A DNA stretch of 64,000 nt from Streptantibioticus silvisoli. GTDB lineage: Bacteria > Actinomycetota > Actinomycetes > Streptomycetales > Streptomycetaceae. The stretch is taken from positions 21,158 to 85,157 of the forward strand of contig NZ_JAAGKO020000038.1 of assembly GCF_027947535.2 (NCBI RefSeq), written 5' to 3'. Both the position numbers and the translations under genes were made by a program. Positions 1-8,723 of this stretch are shown here, piece after piece. Position 1 is the first letter of the stretch. Every line of letters begins with the position of its first letter. Under the pieces are notes generated by a model. That model did not search any database. It was given only the letters and a program-made list of their open reading frames with translations, and had not been told where the DNA came from.

Positions 1-360
1 GCGGGCGCGCTCCAGCACATCCACACGCTGTCGCCCGCCGCCCGGGTCTTCGTCGTCGGCTACCCCGACATCCTTCCGCAGAGCGGCAGTTGCTTCTCGC
101 AGATGCCGATCACCACCGCGGACGTCGCCTACCTCAACGGCGTGGAACTCGATCTGAACGCGATGCTGCGCACCGCGGCCGGGCAGAACGGCGCGACGTA
201 CGTCGACACCTACGGCGCGAGCGTGGGGCACGACTCCTGCCAGGGCGAGTCGACCCGCTGGGTCGAGCCGCTGCTGCCGTCGACCGACGCGGTCTCGGCG
301 CACCCCAACGCCGCCGGTGAGGCCGCCGACGCACGGGCGGTCGAGGCCGCGATCGGCTGA
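1..360 (+). CDS. Secreted SGNH/GDSL lipase-esterase, 3' end only
   Basis: The reading frame is open from base 1 and stops at 358-360, so the N-terminus and the catalytic Ser block lie outside the window. The visible 119 residues carry VVGYPDI, then two Cys-containing segments (SGSCF and GHDSC) and the C-terminal SAHPNAAGE segment, which supplies the catalytic His of block V in SGNH hydrolases. This order matches secreted actinomycete lipases/esterases with disulfide-stabilised loops. The likely role is extracellular hydrolysis of acyl esters. It converges on the solute-binding protein gene at 390. Family assignment is good; substrate cannot be told. Confidence 0.85.
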   Translation, partial: AGALQHIHTLSPAARVFVVGYPDILPQSGSCFSQMPITTADVAYLNGVELDLNAMLRTAAGQNGATYVDTYGASVGHDSCQGESTRWVEPLLPSTDAVSAHPNAAGEAADARAVEAAIG

Positions 361-389
361 CGGCGGGCACCGCGGGGTCCGGCGGCCGG

Positions 390-1988
390 TCAGAAGTCGG
401 AGGGCCGGCCGTCGGGCCACTTCAGGGCGAGGACCTGCGGGCCGCCGGTGCCCGGGGTCAGCCGCAGGATGGGGATGGCCTTGCCCACCGGATTGCTGCC
501 GACGGCGCTGGTGCGGTAGTCGGCGGTGAACCCGATGGCGCCGCTGGAGCCCAGGACCCGGCGGGCGCCTTGCAGGGCGCCCAGTTCGCTGGCCACCGCG
601 GCCGGCAGCGGCTGGTCCTGCTCGGTGAGCCGGATCGCGGAGACCGCGGTGAGCACGGAGTCGTAGGCCATCATCGTGTTGCCGTCGGTCAGCGACGCGC
701 CGGTGAAGCCGGGGCCGCCGGCCAGCGCGCCGTAGGCCCGGGCGAAGGTGGCGTAGCCCTGCTCGCCGTCGCTGATCGCCGTGCGGTCGGCGGCCGGCGG
801 GTGCCCGGTGGACGCCGCCCGCCATTCGTCGGGGTCGGCGACGCCGGCGTACTCCACGGTGACCCGGCCGCCCAGGTCGTGCCGCACCTGGGCGGTCATC
901 GACACGTTGGTGACGTCGTCGCCGCTGACGATGGTGATGTCCTTGTCCAGGCAGACGCCGGAGAAGGAGTGCAGGAGTCCGGCCAGGTCCCGGCCGCGGC
1001 CGGCGAACAGCACGACGGCGGGCTGGGCGGCGCAGATGTTGGTGCTCATCTGGCTGATGCGGGTGGCGACGTCGCTCTCGGCCTGCGCCAGCGCCTGGCT
1101 GGACTGGCGCGGCCGGTCGCGGTCGGTGGTGTTGTACGTCTCGATGTCGACGACGCGGTGGCCGGAGCGGGCGGAGAACCTCCGGAACCCCTTGACCAGC
1201 GTGGCGTCGTAGGCGTCGCCGCCGTTCTCGTCCTCCACGAGCACCGCGCGGGGGAAGCGGTCCGCGACGTAGTCCAGGGCGACCTCGGCCTCGTTGACGT
1301 TGTCGGGGGCGACGCGGACGAAGTCCTTGATGTCGTCGTAGGTGTCGGCGGTGACGGTGGCGCCGAACACCGGTATCTGACGGGACGTCAGCCGTTCGAC
1401 GGCGTCCTGGGTGCCGGGCAGGCTCAGGCCGAGGCCGGCGACGGCGGCGATGTGCCGGCCGGTGTCGCCCTCGATGATGGCGGCGGCCGCGGCGGACTGG
1501 TTGGCCTGGTAGCCGTCGCTGCCGATGAGCAACTGGATGTAGGGCGCGTCGCCGTCGACGTTGCCGTCGTTGGCGTGGCTCTGGGCGACGAAGGCACCGC
1601 GGACCTGCTCGACGGTGTTGGTCATGGTCAGGATGCTGGAGGGGGCGGTGGAGATGGGCAGCAGCATGACCACGCTGACGTAGTCGTGCGGGTGGTCGCG
1701 CACCACGCGCTGGTCGGCGGTGCGGATCTCGGCCTCGACGGCGGCGAGCCCGGGCTCGAAGACGAAGGCGCCGTCGGTGATGCCCACGCACTCGTGGTTG
1801 GTGCCCTCGTGCAGGACGGTGGTGGCCGCGCCGCGCAGGCAGGGCGGGTCGGCCAGGCGTGCGATCGGGCCGGACAGGGCGAAGCCGGCCGCGGCGAGCG
1901 CGAGGGCGCACAGGACGGCGACGGCCACCCGGGCGCGGACGGTCAGGCGCCCGAACCAGGCGCGCGGAAAACCGGGTCGACGTGCCAC
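390..1988 (-). CDS. Membrane-anchored LivJ-type periplasmic-binding-fold protein
   Basis: About 532 residues. A basic N-terminus is followed by one hydrophobic helix (VAVAVLCALALAAAGFAL) with no lipobox, so it is probably a type-II anchored or uncleaved extracytoplasmic protein. The rest resembles the type-1 periplasmic binding fold used by branched-chain amino-acid receptors, with motifs such as AAVAGLGLSLPGTQDA and VPVFGATVTADTYDD-like segments. I chose GTG 1988 because a GGGAG site at 1997-2001 sits 8 bases upstream; ATG 2003 would overlap the preceding gene by 13 bases and lacks an RBS. No ABC permease or ATPase is adjacent. Its partner is the STAND-like protein upstream, suggesting ligand sensing rather than uptake (inference). 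Confidence 0.75.
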   Translation of the reverse strand: MARRPGFPRAWFGRLTVRARVAVAVLCALALAAAGFALSGPIARLADPPCLRGAATTVLHEGTNHECVGITDGAFVFEPGLAAVEAEIRTADQRVVRDHPHDYVSVVMLLPISTAPSSILTMTNTVEQVRGAFVAQSHANDGNVDGDAPYIQLLIGSDGYQANQSAAAAAIIEGDTGRHIAAVAGLGLSLPGTQDAVERLTSRQIPVFGATVTADTYDDIKDFVRVAPDNVNEAEVALDYVADRFPRAVLVEDENGGDAYDATLVKGFRRFSARSGHRVVDIETYNTTDRDRPRQSSQALAQAESDVATRISQMSTNICAAQPAVVLFAGRGRDLAGLLHSFSGVCLDKDITIVSGDDVTNVSMTAQVRHDLGGRVTVEYAGVADPDEWRAASTGHPPAADRTAISDGEQGYATFARAYGALAGGPGFTGASLTDGNTMMAYDSVLTAVSAIRLTEQDQPLPAAVASELGALQGARRVLGSSGAIGFTADYRTSAVGSNPVGKAIPILRLTPGTGGPQVLALKWPDGRPSDF

Positions 1989-1990
1989 GG

Positions 1991-3997
1991 TCAGTTCTCC
2001 CATTCGCGTTGGACGCGGCGGTAGCGGCCGGATTCGCGGTACAGCGGTTCGCTGTCGCCGTCGGTGAGTCCGGCCAGGTGGTCGTACTCGTCGGCGATCA
2101 CCTTGGCCAGGCCGTGGGCCGGGTCGAAGGAGCGGTCGGCGAACAGCCAGCGGGCGACGGTCAGCCGGGCGACGACCCGGGGGCGGTCGCCGGGTGCCGT
2201 CGCGCCGGCCAGCCGGGTGACGACGGCCTCGCGGCTCATGGTGGTGCGCAGCCGGTTGGGGGCCGCGGTGACCTGGTCCAGCAGCGTCAGCCAGGCGCGG
2301 GTGGGCCGGTCGTCGGCGCAGCGGTCGAGGTAGCCGGTGACGGCGGTCAGGTTGCGCTGCTGGGGGTTTTCCACCAGCGCCAACTGGTGCAGGTGGCGCA
2401 GCGGTTCGTCACCGGTGTGCGCGTAGTGCGTCATGTGGCCGGTGTGGAGGCGTTCCCACTGCCGGGGGGTGTCGCGGGCCGCCAGCTGGCGCAGCAGCAG
2501 CGCGGCGAGCGGGTGCAGACCCGGGCCGCCGCCGTCCGCGTCCCGCTCCAGCCACAGCGCGGAGGTGAGGCGTTCGTGGACCGAGGCGGCGTCGTCGTCG
2601 GTACGCCGCAGGTACTGCAGCGCGGCGCGGCCGGCGCCCTCGGACAGCCCGGGGGTGGCGGCGCAGACGGTCATGGCCGACAGCACCGGATGGTCGCGCA
2701 GCACCACGGGGCCGGTCGGGGTGTCCGGCGCGTCGGCCAGGAAGCCGGACAGCACCCGCCGGACCAGGTGGTCGCGGACGGTCATGCCGCCGGTGTCCTG
2801 CTCGGGCCAGTCCCGGGGCAGGTCGGCGGGGTCCGGCAGCGCGGTGTCGAGCAGGTCGTGCGCCTCGAAGCGGTCGCGCCCCAGGAGTTCGAGCAGCACG
2901 ACGAGGTCGGCCGTCGCCGCGGGGTGGCCGCCGGTCAGGCCGTGCAGGAAGTCCGCGTCGCGCCGGACGCTGCCCAGGACGCTGCTGCGGCACATCTCGG
3001 CGACGTCGTCGGGCCGCAGGTCGGTCAGGCGCACCGGGGACCACCACACCGGGTGGTCGGTGCCGGGCGGGGCGGGGCGGGCCGGCGGTTGGCTGAGGCG
3101 TTCGTCGGTGGCCGCGAGCGGGCGGCCCACCGCGCCGGTGAGCCGGCCGCGGCGGACGGCGACGAGGACCGCGGGGTCGGCCGCCCCGTCGCCGCGGTGG
3201 TGCTCGCGCCGCGTCTCGGTGACCAGCTCCAGCAGGGCGCGCCCGGCCCGGCTGTCGGCGTTGTCGAACAGCAGCAACGGGTTGGACATCCGCTGGCCGT
3301 GCAGCAGGCGGGCGTCGTTGAAGTCGGCCCGCAGGTCGGCCAGCAGCGCGGCGCACAGGGTTTTGTCGACCTGGCGGCCCGCCTCGGGGGACGGGTCGGC
3401 GCGGGCGGTGCGCAGGTCCCACAGCGGGTCGTAGCCGGAGCCGGCGGCGGGGCGGCGCTGGGCGAACCAGGCCAGGACGGCCTTCTCCTGGTGGCGGCTG
3501 AGGCCGTCGAGCACGCCGCCGAGCGTCCTGGCGGCGGTGACCGCGAGCAGTTGCTGTTCGGGGCCGCTCAGCAGCGGGGTGACCCGGCCCGCCCAGTCGT
3601 CGAGCCGGGACTGGGCGGCCGCGTACCGGCGCGATCCGCGCATGTAGGCGTCGAACCCGGAGCGGCCGCCGCCGTCGTCGAGGTAGGTCAGCGCCTTGAC
3701 GGCCAGCGACAGCCGCGGGAAGCGGATGGGCCGGATGCCGGGGACGCGTTCCAGCAGGCCGGCCATGGCCAGCAGGACGGCGTCCTCGACGCCCTGGGCG
3801 TCGGCCAGGTCGACCTGGACCTTCAGGCAGTCCTGGCCGCATTCGGTCCAGATCCGGTCCAGCAGCGCGGTGCCGCCGCTGCCGCGCGGGCCGGACAGCA
3901 GCACCACCGGTGCCGGCCGGTCCGGGATGCCCTGGCGGCGCAGCGCGGTGCGCACGAGTTCCACGACGCGGCCGCGCCCGTAGAGCCGGCCGGTCAT
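1991..3997 (-). CDS. STAND-like P-loop protein with degenerate Walker A
   Basis: 668 residues, no membrane segment. Near residue 32 there is a P-loop-like LLSGPRGSGGTALLD in which the invariant Lys of GxxxxGK[ST] is replaced by Gly. A hydrophobic strand ending in Asp (LLLFDNAD) follows around residue 240 as a Walker B candidate, and TGGHPAA near 365 resembles the GxP motif of STAND/AP-ATPase proteins. The C-terminal half is helical and ends in charged repeats. The loss of the Walker Lys suggests weak or no ATP hydrolysis. ATG 3997 overlaps the stop of a 39-codon ORF (ATGA), and the gene runs directly into the solute-binding protein, so the three are probably co-translated. Function unknown; a receptor-coupled signalling role is inference. 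Confidence 0.7.
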   Translation of the reverse strand: MTGRLYGRGRVVELVRTALRRQGIPDRPAPVVLLSGPRGSGGTALLDRIWTECGQDCLKVQVDLADAQGVEDAVLLAMAGLLERVPGIRPIRFPRLSLAVKALTYLDDGGGRSGFDAYMRGSRRYAAAQSRLDDWAGRVTPLLSGPEQQLLAVTAARTLGGVLDGLSRHQEKAVLAWFAQRRPAAGSGYDPLWDLRTARADPSPEAGRQVDKTLCAALLADLRADFNDARLLHGQRMSNPLLLFDNADSRAGRALLELVTETRREHHRGDGAADPAVLVAVRRGRLTGAVGRPLAATDERLSQPPARPAPPGTDHPVWWSPVRLTDLRPDDVAEMCRSSVLGSVRRDADFLHGLTGGHPAATADLVVLLELLGRDRFEAHDLLDTALPDPADLPRDWPEQDTGGMTVRDHLVRRVLSGFLADAPDTPTGPVVLRDHPVLSAMTVCAATPGLSEGAGRAALQYLRRTDDDAASVHERLTSALWLERDADGGGPGLHPLAALLLRQLAARDTPRQWERLHTGHMTHYAHTGDEPLRHLHQLALVENPQQRNLTAVTGYLDRCADDRPTRAWLTLLDQVTAAPNRLRTTMSREAVVTRLAGATAPGDRPRVVARLTVARWLFADRSFDPAHGLAKVIADEYDHLAGLTDGDSEPLYRESGRYRRVQREWEN

Positions 3998-4113
3998 CGG
4001 GCGGCCGCCACCGCCGGACGGCGTTCCACGGTCGAACGGCGCCCCTTCGCCGGACTGCGCCCCGCCGGGCCGGCGCCGGTGCCGGCCGGACGGCCCGTTG
4101 ATCTCATCCTCAC
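3994..4113 (-). CDS. Small basic leader ORF coupled to the STAND-like gene
   Basis: A 39-codon ORF starts at GTG 4113 (or ATG 4107) exactly 6 bases after a perfect AGGAGG (positions 4120-4125 on the opposite strand) and ends at a TGA that overlaps the ATG of the P-loop gene as ATGA. The P-loop gene itself has no recognisable RBS, so translation most likely enters here and re-initiates. The peptide is Arg/Pro-rich and matches nothing I recognise. It could be a leader for translational coupling, or the true N-terminus of the P-loop protein if there is a sequencing or biological frameshift. Confidence 0.5.
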   Translation of the reverse strand: MRMRSTGRPAGTGAGPAGRSPAKGRRSTVERRPAVAAAR

Positions 4114-4548
4114 GGATGTCCTCCTGTCCCCCGCGCCCCCGTGCCGTCCGGCGGACCCGTCGGCGGGTCCGTGCTCCGGTGCGGTCGGTGGCGTCACCCC
4201 GAGTGCCGCCGGGCGGCCGGTCCGGCCGCGCGGCGTGTCCGGCCCCGGCACCGTTGCCGCCGGCCGCTCCCCCGTCGTCCGCGGTACGTCTGCCCGCGGC
4301 CGGCTCACCGACCGCGGGAGACCGGACGACTCCCCTGTCACCGGCCCCTCGCGCACCGGATCGTCCGGTGTGCGGTACTACGGGCCAAAGTTTTTTCGAC
4401 CATATGACAAGGCATCAGTCAAAGGGAAGGGGACTGGGCGCTCCTGTGGCGCACGGTGTCCCCGGGCCGGCCCCGGTGCGAACGCGGCGGTGCCCCCCCC
4501 CCGTGACGTGACCGGTCCGGGGGCGGGGCACCGTGCGGCGCGGGCGGG
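4114..4548. other. Intergenic region with AT-rich patch
   Basis: No gene is supported between the leader ORF and the GH27 gene. An unusually A/T-rich stretch at about 4386-4437 contains CATATG, a run of six T and, on the minus strand, TTGACT (4422-4427 region), so the promoter of the leader/P-loop/solute-binding operon is probably here, although no well spaced -10 is obvious. A run of ten C lies at 4493-4502, a possible site of length variation. Confidence 0.4.
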
Positions 4549-6216
4549 TCAGCCCAGGCGCCACTGCTGGTTGGCGCCGCCGTTGCAGGTCCACAACTCC
4601 AGCGCGGTGCCGTTGACGTTGCCGGACGCCTGGTCGCCGCCGGTGACGTCGAGGCACAGGCCGGACTGGACACCGGTGACGGTGCCGTCGGGGTTCAGCT
4701 TCCACTGCTGGTTCGCGCCGCCGTTGCACGACCACAACTGGACCGCGGTACCGGCGCTCGTGCCGTTGCCGTCCGCGTCCAGGCACTGGGTGCCGTTGTA
4801 CAGCCGCAGTTCACCGGCCGCGGTGGGGGTGACGGCCTGGTTGGCGCCGCCTCCGCAGTCCCAGATCTCCATCTTGGTGCCGGCCGCGGTCTGGTTGTCG
4901 TACGCGTCCACGCACCGGTTGGAGGAGGCGCCGATCAGCGGGTGCGTGGTGCCGGTGGTGGTGGCCGAGCCGGCGGAGATCCGGTACATGACGGTGCCGT
5001 GGGCCGGGACGGTGGCGGAGACGGCACCGGAGGTGGTGGCCTTGGTGTGCGACCACAGGTTGTCGAGGGTGTAGGAGGCGGCCGCGGGCAGGCCGGCCGC
5101 GCTCGCGGTGGTGGAGATGGTGGCCGCCGAGGAGTTCTCGTTGAACAGCGTGACCGCGACGTCACCGTTGGACAGCGGCTTGGTGAGCACGTCGAGGCCG
5201 CCGGAGGAGGAGATCTCGGTGCCCTGCTTGCCCAGGGAGTCCTGGTCGACGGCGATGACGTCCTTGTCGCCGTAGAGCGAGAGGGTGGCCGCACTGGCCG
5301 AGCGCAGGTCGGTGCCGGAGATCAGCGGCGCGGCCATCTCGGCCCACAGGCTGAACTCCGAGCGGTCCTCGGTGAACGACATGCCGTTGCCGACCTCCAG
5401 CATGTCCGGGTCGTTCCACGCGCCGGGGCCGGCGTACTGGGCGAGGCCCACGTTGGTGTGGAAGTTGGACAGCATCGAGGAGAAGGAGGCGTTGATGTCG
5501 CCGGTGGTGCGCCACAGGTTGCCGGTGGCGGCGCCCCAGGTCCACACGCTGTCGTCGCCCCACTCGCACATGCTGAAGACGATGGGCCGGCCGGTGGCGG
5601 CGAGCGCGTCGCGCATGGCGTCGTAGCGCTGCTGGTAGGGCACGCCCTGGTTGTTGCAATTGTCGTACTTGAGGTAGTCCACGCCCCAGGCGGCGAAGCT
5701 GTCGGCGTCCTGCTGCTCGTGGTTGAGGCTGCCGGGGTAGCCGGCGCAGGTGGCGGTGCCGGCGCTTTCGTAGATGCCGAGCTTGAGGCCCTTGCTGTGC
5801 ACGTACGCCGCGACACCGCTGATGCCGTCCGGGAACTTGGCGGGGTCGGGCACCAGGTTGCCGTTGGCGTCGCGACTGGCGGACATCCAGCAGTCGTCGA
5901 TGTTGACGTAGGTGTAGCCGTCGTCCTTCAGGCCGGAGGAGACCAGGTAGTCGGCCGTCTGCTCGACCAACTGCTCGGTGACGTTGCAGCCGAAGGCGTT
6001 CCAGTCGTTCCAGCCCATCGGCGGGGTGCGGGCCAGGCCGTTGTCGAGGGCCCGGGCCTGCGGCGCGCCGGCGAACAGCAGCAGCACGGGGGCGAGGACC
6101 AGCAGCAGCGAGAGCGTCACGGTGGCGCTCAGCGGCCGCACGGTGGCGCCGAGGGCCGATGCGGCGACCGGCGCCGCCGCCACCGGTCGCCGCCGGGAGC
6201 GGTTGGGGGGTGTCAT
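4549..6216 (-). CDS. Secreted GH27 alpha-galactosidase with C-terminal CBM13
   Basis: About 555 residues. It hydrolyses terminal alpha-galactosides (galactomannan side chains, melibiose-type sugars) outside the cell. A basic, hydrophobic N-terminus of about 55 residues with AQA-like cleavage site precedes the (beta/alpha)8 domain. Family hallmarks are PPMGWNDWNAFGC (about 65-77), YVNIDDCWM, the nucleophile Asp185 in GVDYLKYDNCN and the acid/base Asp240 in LWRTTGD, then GAWNDPDML. The last roughly 125 residues form a ricin-type beta-trefoil with three QxW-type repeats (CNGGANQQW). ATG 6216 is chosen because AGGAGAG precedes it; longer forms starting at 6327 add a non-conserved, signal-less extension. 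It lies beside GH76 and GH127 genes. Confidence 0.93.
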   Translation of the reverse strand: MTPPNRSRRRPVAAAPVAASALGATVRPLSATVTLSLLLVLAPVLLLFAGAPQARALDNGLARTPPMGWNDWNAFGCNVTEQLVEQTADYLVSSGLKDDGYTYVNIDDCWMSASRDANGNLVPDPAKFPDGISGVAAYVHSKGLKLGIYESAGTATCAGYPGSLNHEQQDADSFAAWGVDYLKYDNCNNQGVPYQQRYDAMRDALAATGRPIVFSMCEWGDDSVWTWGAATGNLWRTTGDINASFSSMLSNFHTNVGLAQYAGPGAWNDPDMLEVGNGMSFTEDRSEFSLWAEMAAPLISGTDLRSASAATLSLYGDKDVIAVDQDSLGKQGTEISSSGGLDVLTKPLSNGDVAVTLFNENSSAATISTTASAAGLPAAASYTLDNLWSHTKATTSGAVSATVPAHGTVMYRISAGSATTTGTTHPLIGASSNRCVDAYDNQTAAGTKMEIWDCGGGANQAVTPTAAGELRLYNGTQCLDADGNGTSAGTAVQLWSCNGGANQQWKLNPDGTVTGVQSGLCLDVTGGDQASGNVNGTALELWTCNGGANQQWRLG

Positions 6217-6303
6217 GAGTCTCTCCTGGTGGGCCGCGTCGGTGGGGTCCCGGACTCCGGCGACGTGCCGCGCGCCGGACTGACTGTCATGCACACGTAA
6301 CTC

Positions 6304-6338
6304 TTGGCGACGTTCCCACCGCGCCACCGCCCCGTCAA
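6304..6338 (-). promoter_or_regulatory. Candidate GH27 promoter
   Basis: On the minus strand TTGACG (6333-6338) is followed 17 bases later by GAACGT (6310-6315), which keeps the A2 and T6 positions of a -10 box. A degenerate copy of the CAACGTTG operator (GGCGACGTTC on the plus strand) overlaps the -10. The match is clearly weaker than at the GH76, GH127 and GH92 genes. Confidence 0.35.
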
Positions 6339-6583
6339 CCCCGGCGACACCAACCCCCGCACCCCGCGCGGGCGTTCAAGCCACCTGACGGCGCCTGTGC
6401 CCCGTCCGCGCGGCGACGGCCGCAGCGACCCCGGCACGCCGGCCGTCCGCGAGGCCCCCGACCGCCCGCCGGCGAGGCCACGATCACCGCGCCCCGGCCC
6501 GGTCCGGCGAGCCCCGCCACAGCTCACCGCGGGCGCCGCCGCGGCCGCCGTCCGACTCCCCGAATCCGGTCGTGCGCCGGGTG

Positions 6584-6632
6584 TTGACGCACCGTGACAA
6601 CGGTGTCTCAATGGGGAGTTGCAACGTTGGAA
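6584..6632 (+). promoter_or_regulatory. GH76 promoter with two operator-like sites
   Basis: TTGACG (6584-6589), 17 bases, CTCAAT (6607-6612). The palindrome GCAACGTTGG with core CAACGTTG (6622-6629) lies just downstream of the -10, and an imperfect copy, TGACAACGGTGTCT (6593-6606), fills the spacer. The block from CTCAAT to CAACGTTG is nearly the same as that upstream of the GH127 gene, including spacing. This arrangement fits repression by a LacI-family regulator released by a sugar. No lacI gene is present in this window. Confidence 0.65.
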
Positions 6633-6734
6633 AACCGCAGGCGGCAGTTCGCGTCCTCACGCGTCCCCGCTTCGGTGACGTTCCGCGTTGTGTACCGGCT
6701 CACCCGTTGACGCAGTCGAGCCCGAGGGGTGCCC

Positions 6735-8582
6735 GTGAGACGAACGTGGTGGTGGATGGTGCTGCTGGTGGCCGCCATGATGGCGGCCGGGCAGCCGGTG
6801 GCGTCGGCGGCGGTGCGGCCGGCGGACAGCACGACGGTGTGCGCACTGTACTGCGACACGCGCGACCCGTCGCTGGCCCAGCAGGAGACGTTCCCGGTGC
6901 CGAACGTGACGGAGAACGGCCGGGTGATCGAGCTGCACGTCTCCGACGCCGACGGGATGGCCTGGGCCAGCATCGACGACGGCCAGCCGAACGACTCCGT
7001 GTGGATCGACCGGTCCTGGGACGGTGGCAGCACCTGGGACGGGCTGCTGGGGCAGGCGAGCATCCCGTCGACGTGGACCGGCACCAGGACGCTGATGTAC
7101 AACCTGTACGACCCCGTCGACCACCGCCGCTCGGTGCTGCGGGCCTGCGGTGACGCGGCCGGCACCGTGTGCACGCAGTGGACGTACGCCAAGGTGTGCG
7201 CCACCTACTGCGACGGCGTCGCGGACTCCACCGGCACCGGCGACACCCAGCCGGTGCCGGCCGCCACGCTCAGCGGACGGACGATCTCGCTGCACACCGA
7301 CTCCGGCGGCATGGCGTGGGCCACGATCGCCGGCGGCGCCGCCGGCGACGAGGTGTGGATGGACCGCTCGTGGGACGAGGGCACCGACTGGCCGGACGGT
7401 TCGTCCGAGGGCCGGGTCTCGGTACCGTCCGGCGCGACCGGCACCGCCACGGTGAAGATCAACACCGACGACACGCTCGGACGGCTCTACGGCGGCGCGG
7501 TGCGCGCCTGCGGCCGGGCGGTCACCGGGGAGAACGGCAGCTGCACCGCGTGGGCACGGCCCGCCACCTCCCACGACGCGGCGGCCGTCGACGCGCTGAT
7601 GTACGACTACGACCCCAACACCGCCTACTGGGACTCCAGTTGGTGGAACTCGGCGGTCGCGCTCTCCACCGTGATCGACTACATGCGGCAGACCGGCGAC
7701 ACCAAGTACGAATGGATCGTCGACCACACCTTCGAGGTGAACAAGGTGGCGTTCCCGGCCGGCGCCCGCAGCAGCGACCCGATCCAGGGCGACTTCATCA
7801 GCCAGGCCACCGACGACACCGAGTGGTGGGCGCTGGCCTGGATCGACGCCTACGACCTGACGCACGATCAGAAATACCTCAACGAGGCCGTCACCATCGC
7901 CAACCACGTCAACGGGCTGTGGGACAGCAGCACATGCGGCGGCGGCGTGTGGTGGAACGCGAGCAAGACGTACAAGAACGCGGTGACCAACGCCCTGTAC
8001 ATCCGGATGACCGCGGAACTGCACAACCGGATCTCCGGCGACACCGCGTGGCTCGGCCGGGCCACGACGGCCTGGAGCTGGTTCCAGTCCAGCGGCCTGA
8101 TCAACTCCTCCGGTCTGGTCAACGACGGCCTGACCTCCGGCTGCGCCAACAACGGCCAGACGGTGTGGAGTTACAACCAGGGCCTGGCGATCGGGGCCGG
8201 GGTGGAGATCTACCGGGCCACCGGTGACGCCGGCGCGCTGAGCGAGGCGCGCACGCTGGCCTCCGCCGCCCTGTCGTCCTCCGCGCTGGTCACCGGGGGC
8301 CTGCTCACCGAGTCGTGCGACACCCTGACGACCGACTGCGACGACAACGCCAAGCAGTTCAAGGGCGTGTTCATGCGCTACCTGCAAGACCTCGACAGCG
8401 TCACGGGCAACGCCTACTCCGCGTTCGCCACCACCCAGGCGAACTCCATCTGGAACGCGGACCGCGACTCGCTCAACCGGCTCGGGGTGCGCTGGTCCGG
8501 GCAGGGCAGCAGCGCCCACCCGAACACCGCCGACTGGCGTACCCAGGCCAGCGCGCTCAGCGCCCTGCTGGCCGCCGGGTAG
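6735..8582 (+). CDS. Secreted GH76 alpha-1,6-mannanase with duplicated N-terminal Cys modules
   Basis: About 615 residues. GH76 enzymes are endo-acting alpha-1,6-mannanases that cut the backbone of fungal and yeast mannan. A signal peptide (RRTWWWMVLLVAAMMAAG, AASAA-type end) is followed by two related modules of about 110 residues that begin VCALYCDTRD (about residue 36) and VCATYCDGVAD (about 155); each contains a W[MI]DRSWD segment. The catalytic domain starts near residue 285; the paired acidic residues Asp360-Asp361 in the ATDDTEWWALAW motif are the expected catalytic pair. GTG 6735 is preferred because GAGGGG ends 5 bases upstream; GTG 6729 is the alternative. The operator-bearing promoter lies 100 bases upstream. 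Confidence 0.88.
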   Translation: MRRTWWWMVLLVAAMMAAGQPVASAAVRPADSTTVCALYCDTRDPSLAQQETFPVPNVTENGRVIELHVSDADGMAWASIDDGQPNDSVWIDRSWDGGSTWDGLLGQASIPSTWTGTRTLMYNLYDPVDHRRSVLRACGDAAGTVCTQWTYAKVCATYCDGVADSTGTGDTQPVPAATLSGRTISLHTDSGGMAWATIAGGAAGDEVWMDRSWDEGTDWPDGSSEGRVSVPSGATGTATVKINTDDTLGRLYGGAVRACGRAVTGENGSCTAWARPATSHDAAAVDALMYDYDPNTAYWDSSWWNSAVALSTVIDYMRQTGDTKYEWIVDHTFEVNKVAFPAGARSSDPIQGDFISQATDDTEWWALAWIDAYDLTHDQKYLNEAVTIANHVNGLWDSSTCGGGVWWNASKTYKNAVTNALYIRMTAELHNRISGDTAWLGRATTAWSWFQSSGLINSSGLVNDGLTSGCANNGQTVWSYNQGLAIGAGVEIYRATGDAGALSEARTLASAALSSSALVTGGLLTESCDTLTTDCDDNAKQFKGVFMRYLQDLDSVTGNAYSAFATTQANSIWNADRDSLNRLGVRWSGQGSSAHPNTADWRTQASALSALLAAG

Positions 8583-8594
8583 CCGGCGGCGGGA

Positions 8595-8633
8595 CCGGTA
8601 CGGCGGCGGGCCGCGGGCCTTCCGCCGTACCGG
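8595..8633 (+). terminator. Hairpin after GH76
   Basis: Perfect 12-base arms CCGGTACGGCGG (8595-8606) and CCGCCGTACCGG (8622-8633) with a 15-base loop follow the GH76 stop. There is no T run, as is usual for actinomycete terminators. Confidence 0.7.
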
Positions 8634-8723
8634 CGCGCGCGGGACGATGTGGCACCGGCAGCGGTCAACGCCCCTGCCGCGCACTCCCGTCGGCACCACC
8701 CGCCCGCCCAGGAGGAGTCACCC

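Noticed and set aside
1859..5074. A 1071-codon plus-strand open frame opposite the P-loop and GH27 genes
   Set aside because: It is antisense to genes with clear domains and ribosome sites, is rich in Gly/Val/Gln without motifs, and is the usual by-product of high GC codon bias.
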